Shown piece after piece: positions 1 to 10,100 of a DNA stretch of 64,000 nt. The position numbers and the translations under genes are program-made. Location of the stretch: assembly GCA_029216955.1 (NCBI GenBank), contig JANAVB010042248.1, positions 1 through 64,000 on the forward strand, written 5' to 3'. This stretch comes from Iris pallida (lineage: Eukaryota > Streptophyta > Magnoliopsida > Asparagales > Iridaceae). Under the pieces are notes generated by a model. The model searched no databases. It saw only the letters and a program-made list of their open reading frames with translations, and was not told where the DNA came from. Numbering within the stretch: position 1 is the stretch's first letter; each line of letters begins with the position of its first letter.

Positions 1-1099
1 TTTGAGGGGTTCGAGGAATAACCTCGCCAGAAGGGCCAACTTTAAAAACATAATTGACCCAGGATGTGGTGTGGGGAGCGTTTCCTTCTGAGCTATCCTC
101 CTTTTTTATAGCCATCTGGTGACAAGCACTATGATGACACAGCAACTCCTGGTACACCACAACAAAACCTGGGAGTCGTCGGTTCAAGTCCTCAAACTCT
201 TCGTTCGACGGGGTGTACACCTCGAAAGGCTCGTTCCCCTACAGAAGCTTGGAGACAGTATACATCTCATGGAGAGCAACCCCAACTCCCCTCCGGGTGC
301 GAAGAATATCCCCGTTCGCCGGTTATACATCTCCAGGAGCGCCACGAACAATGGCTTATTGATAGGAAGCCCGTGACAGGTGTCCCGGATGGCATAATAG
401 AGTCCCACCTCCCGTAGGAATGTCCCGTAGGTATGCAGAACCCAAGTGGTCAAGTAGGCCCACATAGAAGTGGGGTTTATCCAGTTCAGCAATGCTAGTC
501 TGCCAACGGGATAAGATTTTTTGAGAACAAGCCGATTCAGGAATGTATCAGCTTGAGTGAATGTGAAGTTGGGACCATATACGTTCATGAAAGTGCCTGG
601 GGCCAGTCCCATCATGTACCGACGGACGGAATCCTTACCCGCGTACGCTGACCCAATGTTCGGGTTATAATGGATGTCGCCCATCAACATCCCTGATTGG
701 GTAGGAGTTAAGTTACCCACCATCGTCCTGTCCAACAATACCATATTGAACTACGACAGGGGATAATGACGCTCTATGAGAGGAATATGGATCACCATCC
801 CATCCAAAGTAAAATCCCAGTTCTCAGAGATCTCTAATACTCGAGGATTCTTTATGATTAAAGCATCCCCGAAGAGGAATAAGGGCTTCAGGTATGATCC
901 ATCCAACTTTTCAGAATTCATCATGGCACGGAGATAATGGAGAGTCTGATTCTCGATGGCGTTCAACCTCCCCGAAGGCTCATTAGCAGGAAATTGATTC
1001 AGCATATACTTAACTAAGTCATCAAGACGCACGCCCAAGGCAAACTGATTCGAGCCCACTAGGAGTTCCCCGCAGGATTTACTGGCAGATTTACTGAAG
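1..1099 (-). pseudogene. Antisense gene of element A, main exon (broken)
   Basis: An accessory gene carried antisense to the retrotransposon, as described for several Tat-lineage elements (Retand, Grande, Ogre relatives). Two same-frame blocks, 751-1137 and 184-744, are separated by one TAG. Joined, they form a globular ~300-residue protein with no transmembrane segment. It recalls the plant mobile / putative plant transposon domains found in such ORFs, but I cannot confirm the family. Upstream on the minus strand is a pyrimidine-rich stretch ending in CAG (about 1094-1099) that could be an intron acceptor. The block starting at 1137 lies partly in that intron. The splice phase with the upstream exon does not work cleanly, so the acceptor is unresolved. 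Below 184 the frame is lost. Confidence 0.55.
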
Positions 1100-1159
1100 A
1101 TAGACGAAATAAACAAGATTAGAAGATAGTCAAACAAAGAAGCATTTGAAAGATCATTT

Positions 1160-1620
1160 GAGTCTATGCGGCTCGGGTTGTCACAGCCTCATGCAGCTCA
1201 GAACCAGATGAGTCCATGCGGTTCGGTTCATCATAGCCTTATGCGGCTCCGAGCCAGACGAGTCTATACAAATCAAGTTCAGATGAGCTTATGAAGCTGC
1301 TGCAGTTTGGGTTCAGAAGGGCCTATGCGGTTCAAGGTTCACATGGACTCAACAGACAAACCTAGGCGCTGATGCGGCTCGGATTCAGGTGAGACTATGC
1401 GGTTCAAAGTCCATGCAGACTCATGCGGCCCTGAACAGACAGACACATGCGAATACAAGCAAATGAGCTTATGCGGTTCAAAAGTGAACTACGCTCATGC
1501 GGCCCAAACCGAAAATATATATGCGGTTCAGATCGAGTATGACAAGCTCATGCGGCCCCCTGGACGAAGTGCTTATGCGTTCATATCGACGAACCTTGTA
1601 TATGCGGCTTGTGCGTAAAT
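1160..1620 (+). repeat. ATGCGGCT-type motif array in the antisense-gene intron
   Basis: About fifteen copies of a degenerate motif, ATGCGG(C/T)(T/C)C, spaced irregularly by 20-40 bases and nearly all in the element-sense direction. The stretch lies between the probable donor (1667) and acceptor (~1099) of the antisense gene. Short reading frames across it are by-products of the repeat. Confidence 0.75.
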
Positions 1621-1667
1621 TATGCATCAGAGCCATGGCAGTTAGGGTTCTAAGGCAACGCCCTTAC

Positions 1668-1809
1668 CAGCAATAGGTGGATGAACGTCGGGATGAACAG
1701 AGTGAACAGCGGCCAGCGGAGGAGTAGCCACGTTCGTCGCCACAGTCGCTGTAGAAGCGACCGCCTTGTCCTTCGCAGCCTTCGATGCAGCAACCTTCTT
1801 GGGAGCCAT
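1668..1809 (-). pseudogene. Antisense gene of element A, first exon
   Basis: A short Ala/Lys-rich N-terminal exon starting MAPKKVAASKAAK and containing HPDVHPPIAG. The start at 1809 is preferred over an upstream ATG at 1860 because the homologous exon in element C (16464) starts at the same point and shares the HPDVHP-IAGK ending. After IAG the sequence reads G|GTAAGG on the minus strand (donor at 1667), and the copy in element C has the same donor. A TATA box lies about 80 bases upstream. The function of the peptide is unknown. Confidence 0.55.
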
Positions 1810-1888
1810 AGGTGTTTGGGAGAGAAAGGAGTTAGAACGACGAAAGATCGAAGAGAGCAAAGGAGATTCCCCAGAACAAAAGTGTTCC

Positions 1889-1896
1889 TATTTATA
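1889..1896 (-). promoter_or_regulatory. TATA box of the antisense gene (element A)
   Basis: TATAAATA on the minus strand, about 80 bases upstream of the antisense-gene start. Element C has the same octamer at 16357-16364 about 100 bases upstream of its start. The conserved placement supports a real internal promoter that fires away from the LTR. Confidence 0.5.
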
Positions 1897-2252
1897 GACA
1901 TGGAAGGAACGCCTCGATCCGCGTGCAATATGATGACCGACTCTTCGGTCATCGAGGCAAAACGGCTGAATAATAGCCTGACTCTTGGGATCCTGGCCCA
2001 AAAAAAGCAGCTCTTAAAATCGGACAGCAAATCAAGAGCATTAAATGCAGAAGATTTATAAAAGATTTGCACACGTGGCAGAAAGACGTGGCAAGAAGCT
2101 CATGCGGCCAAAACAGCCCATGCGGCTCAGAGAGTCATGCGGTTGAGGTAATCATGCGGCTGGACAAATCCATGTGGCTAGGACAGAATACATCCATGCG
2201 GCTCTGGCATAACCATGCTTCTTATTCAAAGTATTTCAATTTTGCAAATTGA

Positions 2253-2270
2253 AAACTTTGAAGGGGGTCT
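2253..2270 (+). other. Polypurine tract before the A/B LTR
   Basis: AAACTTTGAAGGGGGTCT is followed directly by the LTR start TGTAAAAGCATG. Element C has the same tract reversed (15959-15976) next to an LTR starting TGTAGAAGCATGG. Plus-strand cDNA synthesis of LTR elements is primed at such tracts. Confidence 0.8.
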
Positions 2271-2299
2271 TGTAAAAGCATGAAAAAGAAGAGAAAAAT

Positions 2300-2885
2300 G
2301 ATCCATGCGGCCAAGGAGCCGCATACGGCTCAGGAGTCCCATGCGGCTCAAACACATAGGCAGCTCGAGTGGACTCCATGCGGCCCACAGAGGGAAGCCA
2401 CGTGTCTTTTCAGAATAGCTGTACCCAGCGTCATTCAAACGCAATTAATGCTCTGATGGCTGACAGCTGACAGCTGACAACCCTGACGTAAAGTAGTCAT
2501 GATGGCTGACACAAGAGCACTATCTTCCTAGGGAACTGGAGAAAATCTTCACAGCTTCGAGGCAAGTTTATGCGGCCAGACTAGACAAGTTCACGCGGCC
2601 AGTGCAGAAAAACCTATGCGGTTCAATCATGAAGGTCCCTCATGCGGCTCGGCCATGAAGAAACCCATGTAGCTCGGTCAAGAAGACTCTCATGCGGCTC
2701 GGACATGAAGACCCCCATGCGGCTCGGTCATGAACATGTTCATGCGGCTCGGTCATGACAACCTTCATACGGTTCGAGTATAGAGACTATTCATGCGGCT
2801 CGGTCATGAAATCTTTCATACGGCTCGGTCATGACGACCTTCATGCGGCCCAAATATGAACGCTCCTCATGTGGCTCAATAATGA
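2300..2885 (+). repeat. ATGCGGCT-type motif array in U3 of the A/B LTR
   Basis: About sixteen copies of CATGCGGCTC or one-base variants (CATACGGCTC, CATGTGGCTC, TATGCGGTTC). Several sit in a 28-30-base unit that also contains GGTCATGA. All but one point in the element-sense direction. The array ends about 300 bases upstream of the TATA box. Confidence 0.8.
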
Positions 2886-3179
2886 TGACAGGACACGTGT
2901 CCTAAACATAATCAAATTCTGGATCAGATCCCAATAATTTGGGACACATGGCAAAAGAATGAATTAAATTGATTCATTTAGATTTGTGAACATTAGCAAA
3001 TCATCATAATGGAGATTTATTACAATCAACATTAATTACTGACATGATATGGCATAATCCTCATTAAGGGCCCAGATCCTTCACGCTCAAGATTTAATGG
3101 CCCAGATTGATCATTTACCAGGCCGTCGCCACTTAAAGAATGGGCAATCATTGCAAACCCTAATGATGCCCCTCACTAT

Positions 3180-3187
3180 TATAAATA
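3180..3187 (+). promoter_or_regulatory. LTR TATA box (A/B)
   Basis: TATAAATA, followed by AGCAAGGTGCCATTCCCTTGC. The same octamer and downstream context occur reversed in the element C 5' LTR at 45186-45193, so this is the probable core promoter of the retrotransposon transcript. Confidence 0.65.
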
Positions 3188-3633
3188 GCAAGGTGCCATT
3201 CCCTTGCAAAAGGACGCTCTCCCAATAATTAGAGAGAAAAATACAAAGAGATCAATCCAGGGAGAGAGAAGCCAGAAGAGCAATACGAGGAGAGCAAGAA
3301 GGGCATTTTTTCGTCAACGCCAAACATCTCGTCACAGGAGCCAAGGCTACGTCCGATCGTCCAAGGAGTAAGGCAGAGCTGCCGTCGCTTTCCCGAGCCT
3401 CTACCGTCACCCCCCAGAATCAAAAATAAACAATTATACATAGATTGCTGTACCTAGGTTTTCGTCCCTAGGCTTTCTTTATATAAGCGAGTTTGTAACG
3501 TGATGTAAAAGTCCAGTCCTCCCATAAAACTGTTCTGCTCTTTTATATTTCATGGCAAACAAGCGAGACTCAGGCATCTAAGCCAGAAAGTGAAGGATCC
3601 ACGGCTCCTTCGAGTCAACCTCACACTCGATCT

Positions 3634-5001
3634 GTGTTCATGGCATATGGCAATGAGGAAGACAACAATAAAGCTCTCAGATGTATCGAAGTCCTCGAGA
3701 CGAAGTTAGATATGCTGACGGACACCATAAAGTCCCTGTCCTCGGTCATAATCGACCTCAAGAGTATCATGGCCCCCGCTGCCTCTACACCTGCACGTGA
3801 TCTGCCAACCAATGATGAATCCAGCAGGTTGCCTACTGCCAATCATGCAGGACCATCCTCGTCTACTCCATCTGCTATAGGCTTCGCAATGTCGGCCGAG
3901 ATACAACAGGCCATCAAGGAGCTGTATACTCGTCATGATGCCAAGAAGAAGCAAGCAATGCTCCGAAAGATAGGGATCTGACAGCCATACCCTACCGAGT
4001 GGGACAACGTCATCTTTTCTTCTAAATACAATCCGCAGACGCTTACTTCTTATGAAGGAAAGGGGTCTTCCCGACAATACTTGAGGTACTTTGCCTCAGT
4101 AACGGGGAACCTGCCAAAAGATGATGCCCTCCTATCCAACATATTCATAGAAGCCCTGCAGGGGGTAGCTTATGAGTGGTTCTGTAGTCTTTCAGACGAC
4201 TGTATCTCGTTATTTGAAGACATAAAGACTCGGTTCGTGGACCGATTCTACGTAGGAGGCATGAATATGACCATGTCGACCCTCATAGAAATTGTCCAGA
4301 GGGAGAAAGAGCCTGTCCGTGCATACATCGAGCGCTTCTGCCAGGCAGCCCTCATATTACTACCTGGCATTCCCGAGCCCATGCTTATGGAATCATGTCG
4401 CAAGAACATGCTGCCCGCTATAAAATTGTGGCACAGTGCTCCCTGCACGGAGTGGACTTCTTTCATTACATAGGTGGACGTCGCACAAAGGAATGCCCAG
4501 GGCGTACAGCTCTTAGGGCTACACTTTTCTGCACCCAAAGACAAGGGGAGACGTTCGTCCAATAACAATCCCAAAGACGGAAAAGGCAAGCAAGCCATGA
4601 CCGTCAACATCTCCAAAGGTTCAGCAGCTGCGAACCCCAAGTCTGCAAAAGTGCAGAGGCCGAGGGAGACTTACTCCTTCAATGACGAGGATACGTTGGA
4701 GTTCTTCGAGATGCTTACAAAGAGTGGCAAACTGTCCATCCTGGCACCTAGGCGTCCAGATGAAGTAGAAAAGATGGACTATCCCAAGTGCTGCCATTAT
4801 CACCAGTACGTCTATCACTCAACTCAGGACTTCTATGTGTTAAAGGGACAAATTCAGCACCTCATTAATGCCAACGTTATATCACTGGATTACGAGGAGA
4901 AGACCGTCAGGACCAACAAGGTTACTCTCCAGTTCGAGAGTTTTCCAGCCACAGAGGTACAATATGACGTCTCCCTATTCCAAAGGCGACGATGGAAGTA
5001 G
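3634..5001 (+). pseudogene. gag of element B (two in-frame stops)
   Basis: A Ty3/Gypsy-type gag (capsid) of 455 codons in a single frame, with only two stops: TGA at 3979 and TAG at 4471. Visible parts in order are an N-terminal coiled region (residues ~5-50), a Ser/Pro/Thr-rich linker, and a retrotrans_gag capsid core around 4081-4470 (YEWFCSL, FVDRFYVG, VREKEPVRAYIERF-like region). A basic Asn/Lys/Gly stretch follows, then a C-terminal segment with YPKCCHYHQYVYHST. The last segment matches element C's gag C-terminus (YHYHLYVHHAT). A TGG to TGA change at 3979 and CAG to TAG at 4471 would explain both stops. The start at 3634 is the first in-frame ATG, and the frame is open some codons upstream. 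Confidence 0.8.
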
Positions 5002-5149
5002 TCAACCTTCCTCCAGCATGGGACAACGCTCAAGGGCTCACCCCGTTCTCCATGCCTCAAGACGGAGTCATGAGGGTCCATTCGGACCAAGCTTCCGACA
5101 CGATGAACCTGTAATCATCGTGAATCTCTCGAGAAATATTTTATGACCT

Positions 5150-5645
5150 CGCTTCTAAAATGTTATCCTAAGACGTGTCTACCATGTACTCTCCACCTCT
5201 CAGTAGTTACCTCCTACATAATAACTGTAAGCTGTCATAATCTTTGGAAAATATTTTACGTCTATATTACCTCTGAATTGTTATTCTACATTGTGTCTAC
5301 CATGTCCATATTACCTCTGAGTAGTCACCCCATTATGATAAACCTAAAGTTGTCATAACTCCCTAGGAAAAAAATAGTCACGTCCATATTACCTCTGAAC
5401 TATTATTTTAGGAAGAAGGATGCTTGCCATGTCCATATAACCTCTGAGCAATGCCCCCTTTCCCTGACGATTCCCCACAATCGTTACCTATAGAATCCTT
5501 CATGTCCATATTACCTTTAAGTCATTCTATACCCCAGAAGAGTCTATCATTACCATGTCAATATCACCTCTGAGTAAGGAAAGTGTCTCTAGCAAAAACT
5601 TTCGTGTTTGCCATGTCCACATAACCTCTGAGCAAACACTTTGTC
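5150..5645 (+). repeat. Minisatellite, CCATGTCCATATTACCTCTGAG-type
   Basis: About ten diverged copies of a unit with core ATGTCCATATTACCTCTGAG, at irregular 40-60-base spacing. The same unit occurs reversed in element C at about 17530-17870, downstream of the antisense gene and pol, so this is an inherited part of the Tat family that marks where B resumes after its pol deletion. Confidence 0.75.
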
Positions 5646-5829
5646 CCCAGGGGAATTATTCCCCCAGAGGGAATTTTTACCCCCATACAAGATCCACACC
5701 GTGAAGAGGGACAAAACAGAAACGGAAAACAGAAACTCCAGATACAAAGAAGACAATGTTTTCTATTACAAAATATGCATATGATCCCTCACAAGTCGAA
5801 GGACAAAAAGAAGCAAGTAATCAAAACTG

Positions 5830-7101
5830 GGAAGACTGGTCCTTATGGTCCTCCAGTCGGCTCATCAGATGAGCCCTCCGCTGTACGATCCATGCGCGGG
5901 CCCTTTTGTCGGCCTCCAGGCGTTTGACAGTCTCGTCTTCGACAGGGGTTAAGAGCCAATTCGGCCGGACGGGTGCCGATATCCGCCCACTCTTGAGTCA
6001 GAGCCTCCGAACGTTGGTGAAGGACTTCTCTCTGGTTATCTAATTCCTTTAGGTCACCCTCAGCAAGGGCCAGGGCATCCGTCAGCTTCTGGATCTATTC
6101 ATGAAGGTCTCTGCAGTGCTCCTCCATGGTTGTACGATGACGGACTCGGGCCCCTTCGGCATCGGCCAGCTCGGTAATCTTTGATTCGGCTTCCACAAGT
6201 CGATCAGAAAAAGCCTTGCGCATCTGCTCTTGGCAGGATTCTTCAGAGGCTATCTCCTCTATTTCGACCGCAGCTAAGGTCGATAGATTGTCATCAAGGC
6301 CATGAAGTTTCAAAGTTTAGCATGCAAATCAGCCAGCAGACCTCTCGCAACTAAGACTTAAGACTCGTACTACAAATAATCGCACAAGATCTTCAATTGA
6401 CCTTCCACTAAGTCCCGGATCCACCCGGCCAGCGGTTGGCGGTGCGAGGCGCTTTCTGTACCGCGAGTTAGAGCATTATGGATGGCCTCCAACAGAAGCT
6501 AGGTACAGTACTCCTAGTCGGCAAGACTCACTGAAGTCACTGGAGAAGCTACAACCCAAGGACCAGGAGCGAAAGTAAGGACCAAACACTGCTCCTGTAC
6601 CAGGGCAGACACAGAAGGAGTTACCGATGAGACGCTCGATGGTTTGGGAGGCTCGACCATCTCCACAACCCCCTTTACCGTCGAGATCGGCCCTGCAGCA
6701 ATTCCTTGGGCCGTGGCCTCGAAGTTCTTATTGTCAGTCGCCTGCCCGACGGTTAGAGCATCAGCTCCCGTATTAATCTGCATGGAGAGGAATACTCCGA
6801 CTGGCACCACCCCGGCCACAGTTTCTTTCGCAGCTGGTCCCTCTCTGACAAATAAAAGAGACGAATTCGACAGGTCCAACAGCTCTCGTAAACCATAATC
6901 AAAGGGGGCAGGAAGAGGAATCTCTTCCGGAGTAGAGCAAGCAACGATAGCATCCCCCTCATCCGTACCCAAGTTTCAGAGTGCAGCAAACGCGGGTTCT
7001 TCAAAAAATTCCTACGCTGACCAAGAAGGTCCTACCTGTTCAATCCTCTCAATTATAAGATACGAAAAGGACGAACGAGTTCAAAGAATAAGAGGACTTA
7101 C
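5830..7101 (-). pseudogene. Antisense gene of element B, C-terminal remnant
   Basis: The 3' part of the antisense accessory gene, read right to left. An open block at 6514-6972 (152 residues, Pro/Ser/Val-rich, low complexity) is followed by a broken stretch. A heptad-rich coiled-coil block at 6095-6313 (IEEIASEESCQEQMRKAF) then continues in another frame to about 5870. A C-terminal coiled coil on such an accessory protein would suit self-association, but the function is unknown. The LARD-like element entered at 7101, and the 5-base flank next to it (7097-7101) reads GTAAG on the minus strand, which resembles a splice donor. Confidence 0.5.
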
Positions 7102-10100
7102 TGTTACGACCCGCACCCTGATTAGGGGCATGAGTACGTGGTTACGTCCAGCCTACACCGCAAAATCGACGGTAGAATACTGTATATAAGGTCTGTAAAT
7201 ACTACGACTAACACAGTATAAAAGTACCTGCACAGTATATACACTCCGAATGGAGGTGACATAGCAAATACAGTCTTAATAACATCTAAGGTAGAATAAG
7301 ATAAAAAGATAGATAGATAGAAAAGAAGTGAAACCACAGAGATACAACCAGATAGAGTTCTAAGTGTCTAAGACAACACAAATCTAGAAACATCCCAAAT
7401 CTCAAAATACAGTAATCCAGAGAATAAATACAACTGAAAATGACTAATCTAAACTAATGGTGTCTCATCCACTGCTAATGGATCCTGCTGGAGATCCAGG
7501 TGTAATGTCTCATCAACTCTATCCTGGCCATACCCGTAAAAGGTAAAGCAATCAGCTAACATGTACTCTGTAAACATCAACAGTTATCTTATCAGAAAAA
7601 TGAGCAAGTACAAACACCAACAGCAGTTCCAAGTGAATTGACAAATTCTATAAGAGACAGTATAATAAAATACAAGACAAAGATATAGAACGACTTGGGA
7701 ACCATTCGAAAGCCGAGTTACAACCCTTAAACCAAATAAGGACCTGGGTTGTAACCCTTCTTTCGAACATGACTTAGTCTTCAATCAATGTACAGTATAA
7801 AGGCATGTAGAGCATGTGAGTAATAAAATCATAGCATGGTGAGAAAGTACAGAAAGTAGAACTAAACTGGATATAAGATACGATAATAAATGTAAAATAT
7901 GATTTGAACTATTAGAGCGATATGTGATCGGCTTTTAGGTAAGTAACAAGACAAGTTATCCACTTGGCCCGACAATCCACGGTGATCTCACGAAAAGTCA
8001 AATCGGCGTCTATATAAGTACAGGAAACAACACATGAAATGTACCAACATACCAAGAAAATCCATGAACAACATCTCATGTCATGATCCAACATATACTA
8101 GTCCGTGAACTATCTTGTCTGGAAATCAAGTAAGACACTACAACTGAATCGGATATAGTAGATATCAAGACAATAAAAACTATCAGTGAATGTACTCGCC
8201 TGCAGTCCTGAGCTGTCAAATAGGGGTTGATGCTCAGAGTGATGCAACAAACCTAAAGATGAGATATATATAAACTAATTAGGGTTCAACAGTGTTAGGC
8301 AGGATTATATAGTATAAGCTATGTAATCTAGGTCAATCTCTGTCCAACTAAGTCAAACTAGGTCATATTGAGTCACACTAGGTCAAACTAGGTCACAGAA
8401 AGTCAAACCAAGTTAAACTAGGCTAATGTTGACTAACAGTTGACTTTTGGTCAACTGATCAACTCTGGTCAAGTTCTAGACATTTCTAGGCCAAGTGTTG
8501 ACTGATAGTTGACTTTTGGTCAAAGTAGTCAAACTTGGTCAACCAAGGTCAAAACTAGCCTAAGCATACTATTCCTAATATTTATCTACCAAGATACCAT
8601 ATATCTTGGTCAAACAGGGTCAACTCTAATCTAAGAATTTAAATATCAAGTTGCACCTCGTTATTCGTACATCGAAATCTACGACACGTAAATCGAGATA
8701 AGATAATCAACGTTAAGGTTAATCATCTTATCATAATAATCTACATGATCATCTTGCCAATTTTAGCGATGTGAGATCACTGGAATCGACTGATCTCAGT
8801 TTCATTGTACTAATTCCGAAATATGAACTTAATAAGAATTAATTATAATAAAAGGTTAATACATAGAGAAATACCAACAAGTATTGTCGGATGTTGAAAC
8901 AAACATCACCAACTTGTCCAGAATGGTCAAATCAGCTAGGATAGCCTATTCATAAGTCCAATTTGGACACAGGGGTAAAAAGGTAATTTCGGGTCAAAAC
9001 GGTGTCCGTGACGGACCCGCTTTAAACCGAAAAATGTGCAAGAATACTAGTCCACTAAACCTAACAAATTATATGTCCACGAATCCAGAATGACAATACG
9101 ATCCCAACGGTATATCCAGAATTGGATTCCGTTGACCCAATCTCAAATTGGTCCGTTGACCAGGACATTGAAATTCCGATTTGCACGAAAAGTGTGTCGT
9201 AGCGAATGTACTCAAAACTCAGCAAATTATATGTCAATAAGTCCAAAATGACGATACGAACTCAACGGTATAACCGGAATTGGACTTCGATGAGACGGTG
9301 CCAAAAAGTCCCGTTGACCCGGACTGTGGGGCCTACTTTGCACCGAAATACGTGCCAAGGCCCACGTCCTCCAAATCTAATAAACTTTATATAAAAACAT
9401 GCCAGAACGACGTCACGAGTCTACTGGTGGTGTCAGAAATGGAATTCGGAGTCCCGGGTTCATAAATAAAATTTTACAAGTTGGAAATTACGAATTTGGA
9501 CAGCCAACTTTAGCATCGAATTCAACCAATCAAACGTACTCACAATGAAACTAAACTAGAGGGGTAGGAAGAGGGTTATACCAGCTTCGCATAGGAACCA
9601 GTGGCATACCAGACAGAGCTGCGATGGAGGAGATACGAACCGACGAAGTTGGCTCCGCAAAAATGTCTAAAAATAACACAATTTAAACGGTCAACTTGGT
9701 GGCCAGTTTTGATGTATCAAACGATAAAATTAACGGACAAAAATTGAGGGACATGAAGATGGATATACCGAGATTATGATGGAACGATGAAATTGTCGAT
9801 TCAACGGTCAGATTTCTTGAATAATGCATGCGAAGTCGCTGCGAAGGAACGCCATTTTCGGACCCATTCCGAGCTCGCGTCGACGGGAACCCGTGCCAAA
9901 CGCACGAATCGGCTATTTAATGCGTCGGAAAGAACGACGGTGGCCATGGGGCCTGCCTGGAGTGTGCACCCGGCTAGGGGGTGGTCGACCACGGCGGCGG
10001 TGGCATCGGCGGCGGCGCCTGCACCGCCGGCCAGGGGGTACGCGGCCGTTCCAAGCTGCAGTTGCAGCTGCTGCTGCTGTTGGCCGCTCGGAGGCGTGGC

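Larger units (their letters stand above)
1..2270 (+). mobile_element. Tat-lineage Gypsy element A, 3' part of internal region
   Basis: This is the 3' portion of a large Gypsy retrotransposon in plus orientation. It holds an antisense gene on the minus strand, a motif-rich non-coding stretch and a polypurine tract directly in front of an LTR. The assignment rests on the matching region of element C (15959-17233, reversed), where the same antisense gene start, the same TATA box and the same tract occur next to an LTR. The element runs off the left edge, so its pol is not visible. It shares its LTR (2271-3561) with element B. Confidence 0.75.
2271..3561 (+). repeat. Tat-family LTR shared by elements A and B
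   Basis: A 1291-bp LTR, starting TGTAAAAGCATG and ending GGCAAACA. It has a polypurine tract on its left and B's gag on its right, so it is at once the 3' LTR of A and the 5' LTR of B. U3 carries the ATGCGGCT-type array (2300-2885). A TATA box is at 3180-3187, and an AATAAA at about 3425 could be a polyadenylation signal. The R/U5 part (3140-3561) aligns well with element C's 5' LTR read in reverse (45245-44823). Confidence 0.8.
2271..7101 (+). mobile_element. Tat-lineage Gypsy element B, internally deleted and interrupted
   Basis: It consists of a 5' LTR, a gag with two stops, no protease, reverse transcriptase or integrase, then the post-pol minisatellite and the 3' end of the antisense gene. 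It is cut at 7101 by the LARD-like insertion. Compared with element C, everything between the end of gag and the post-pol minisatellite is missing, and the ~1.2-kb leader before gag is reduced to about 70 bases. It can only be a passive copy. Confidence 0.75.

Noticed and set aside
1397..2252. Short plus-strand frames with repeated Met/Arg/Leu-Cys-Gly residues
   Set aside because: Produced by the ATGCGGCT motif array and the antisense exon. No domain, no support.
3229..3441. 70-codon minus-strand frame in the A/B LTR
   Set aside because: It lies in R/U5 of the LTR with no similarity I recognise, and is not conserved in the element C LTR.
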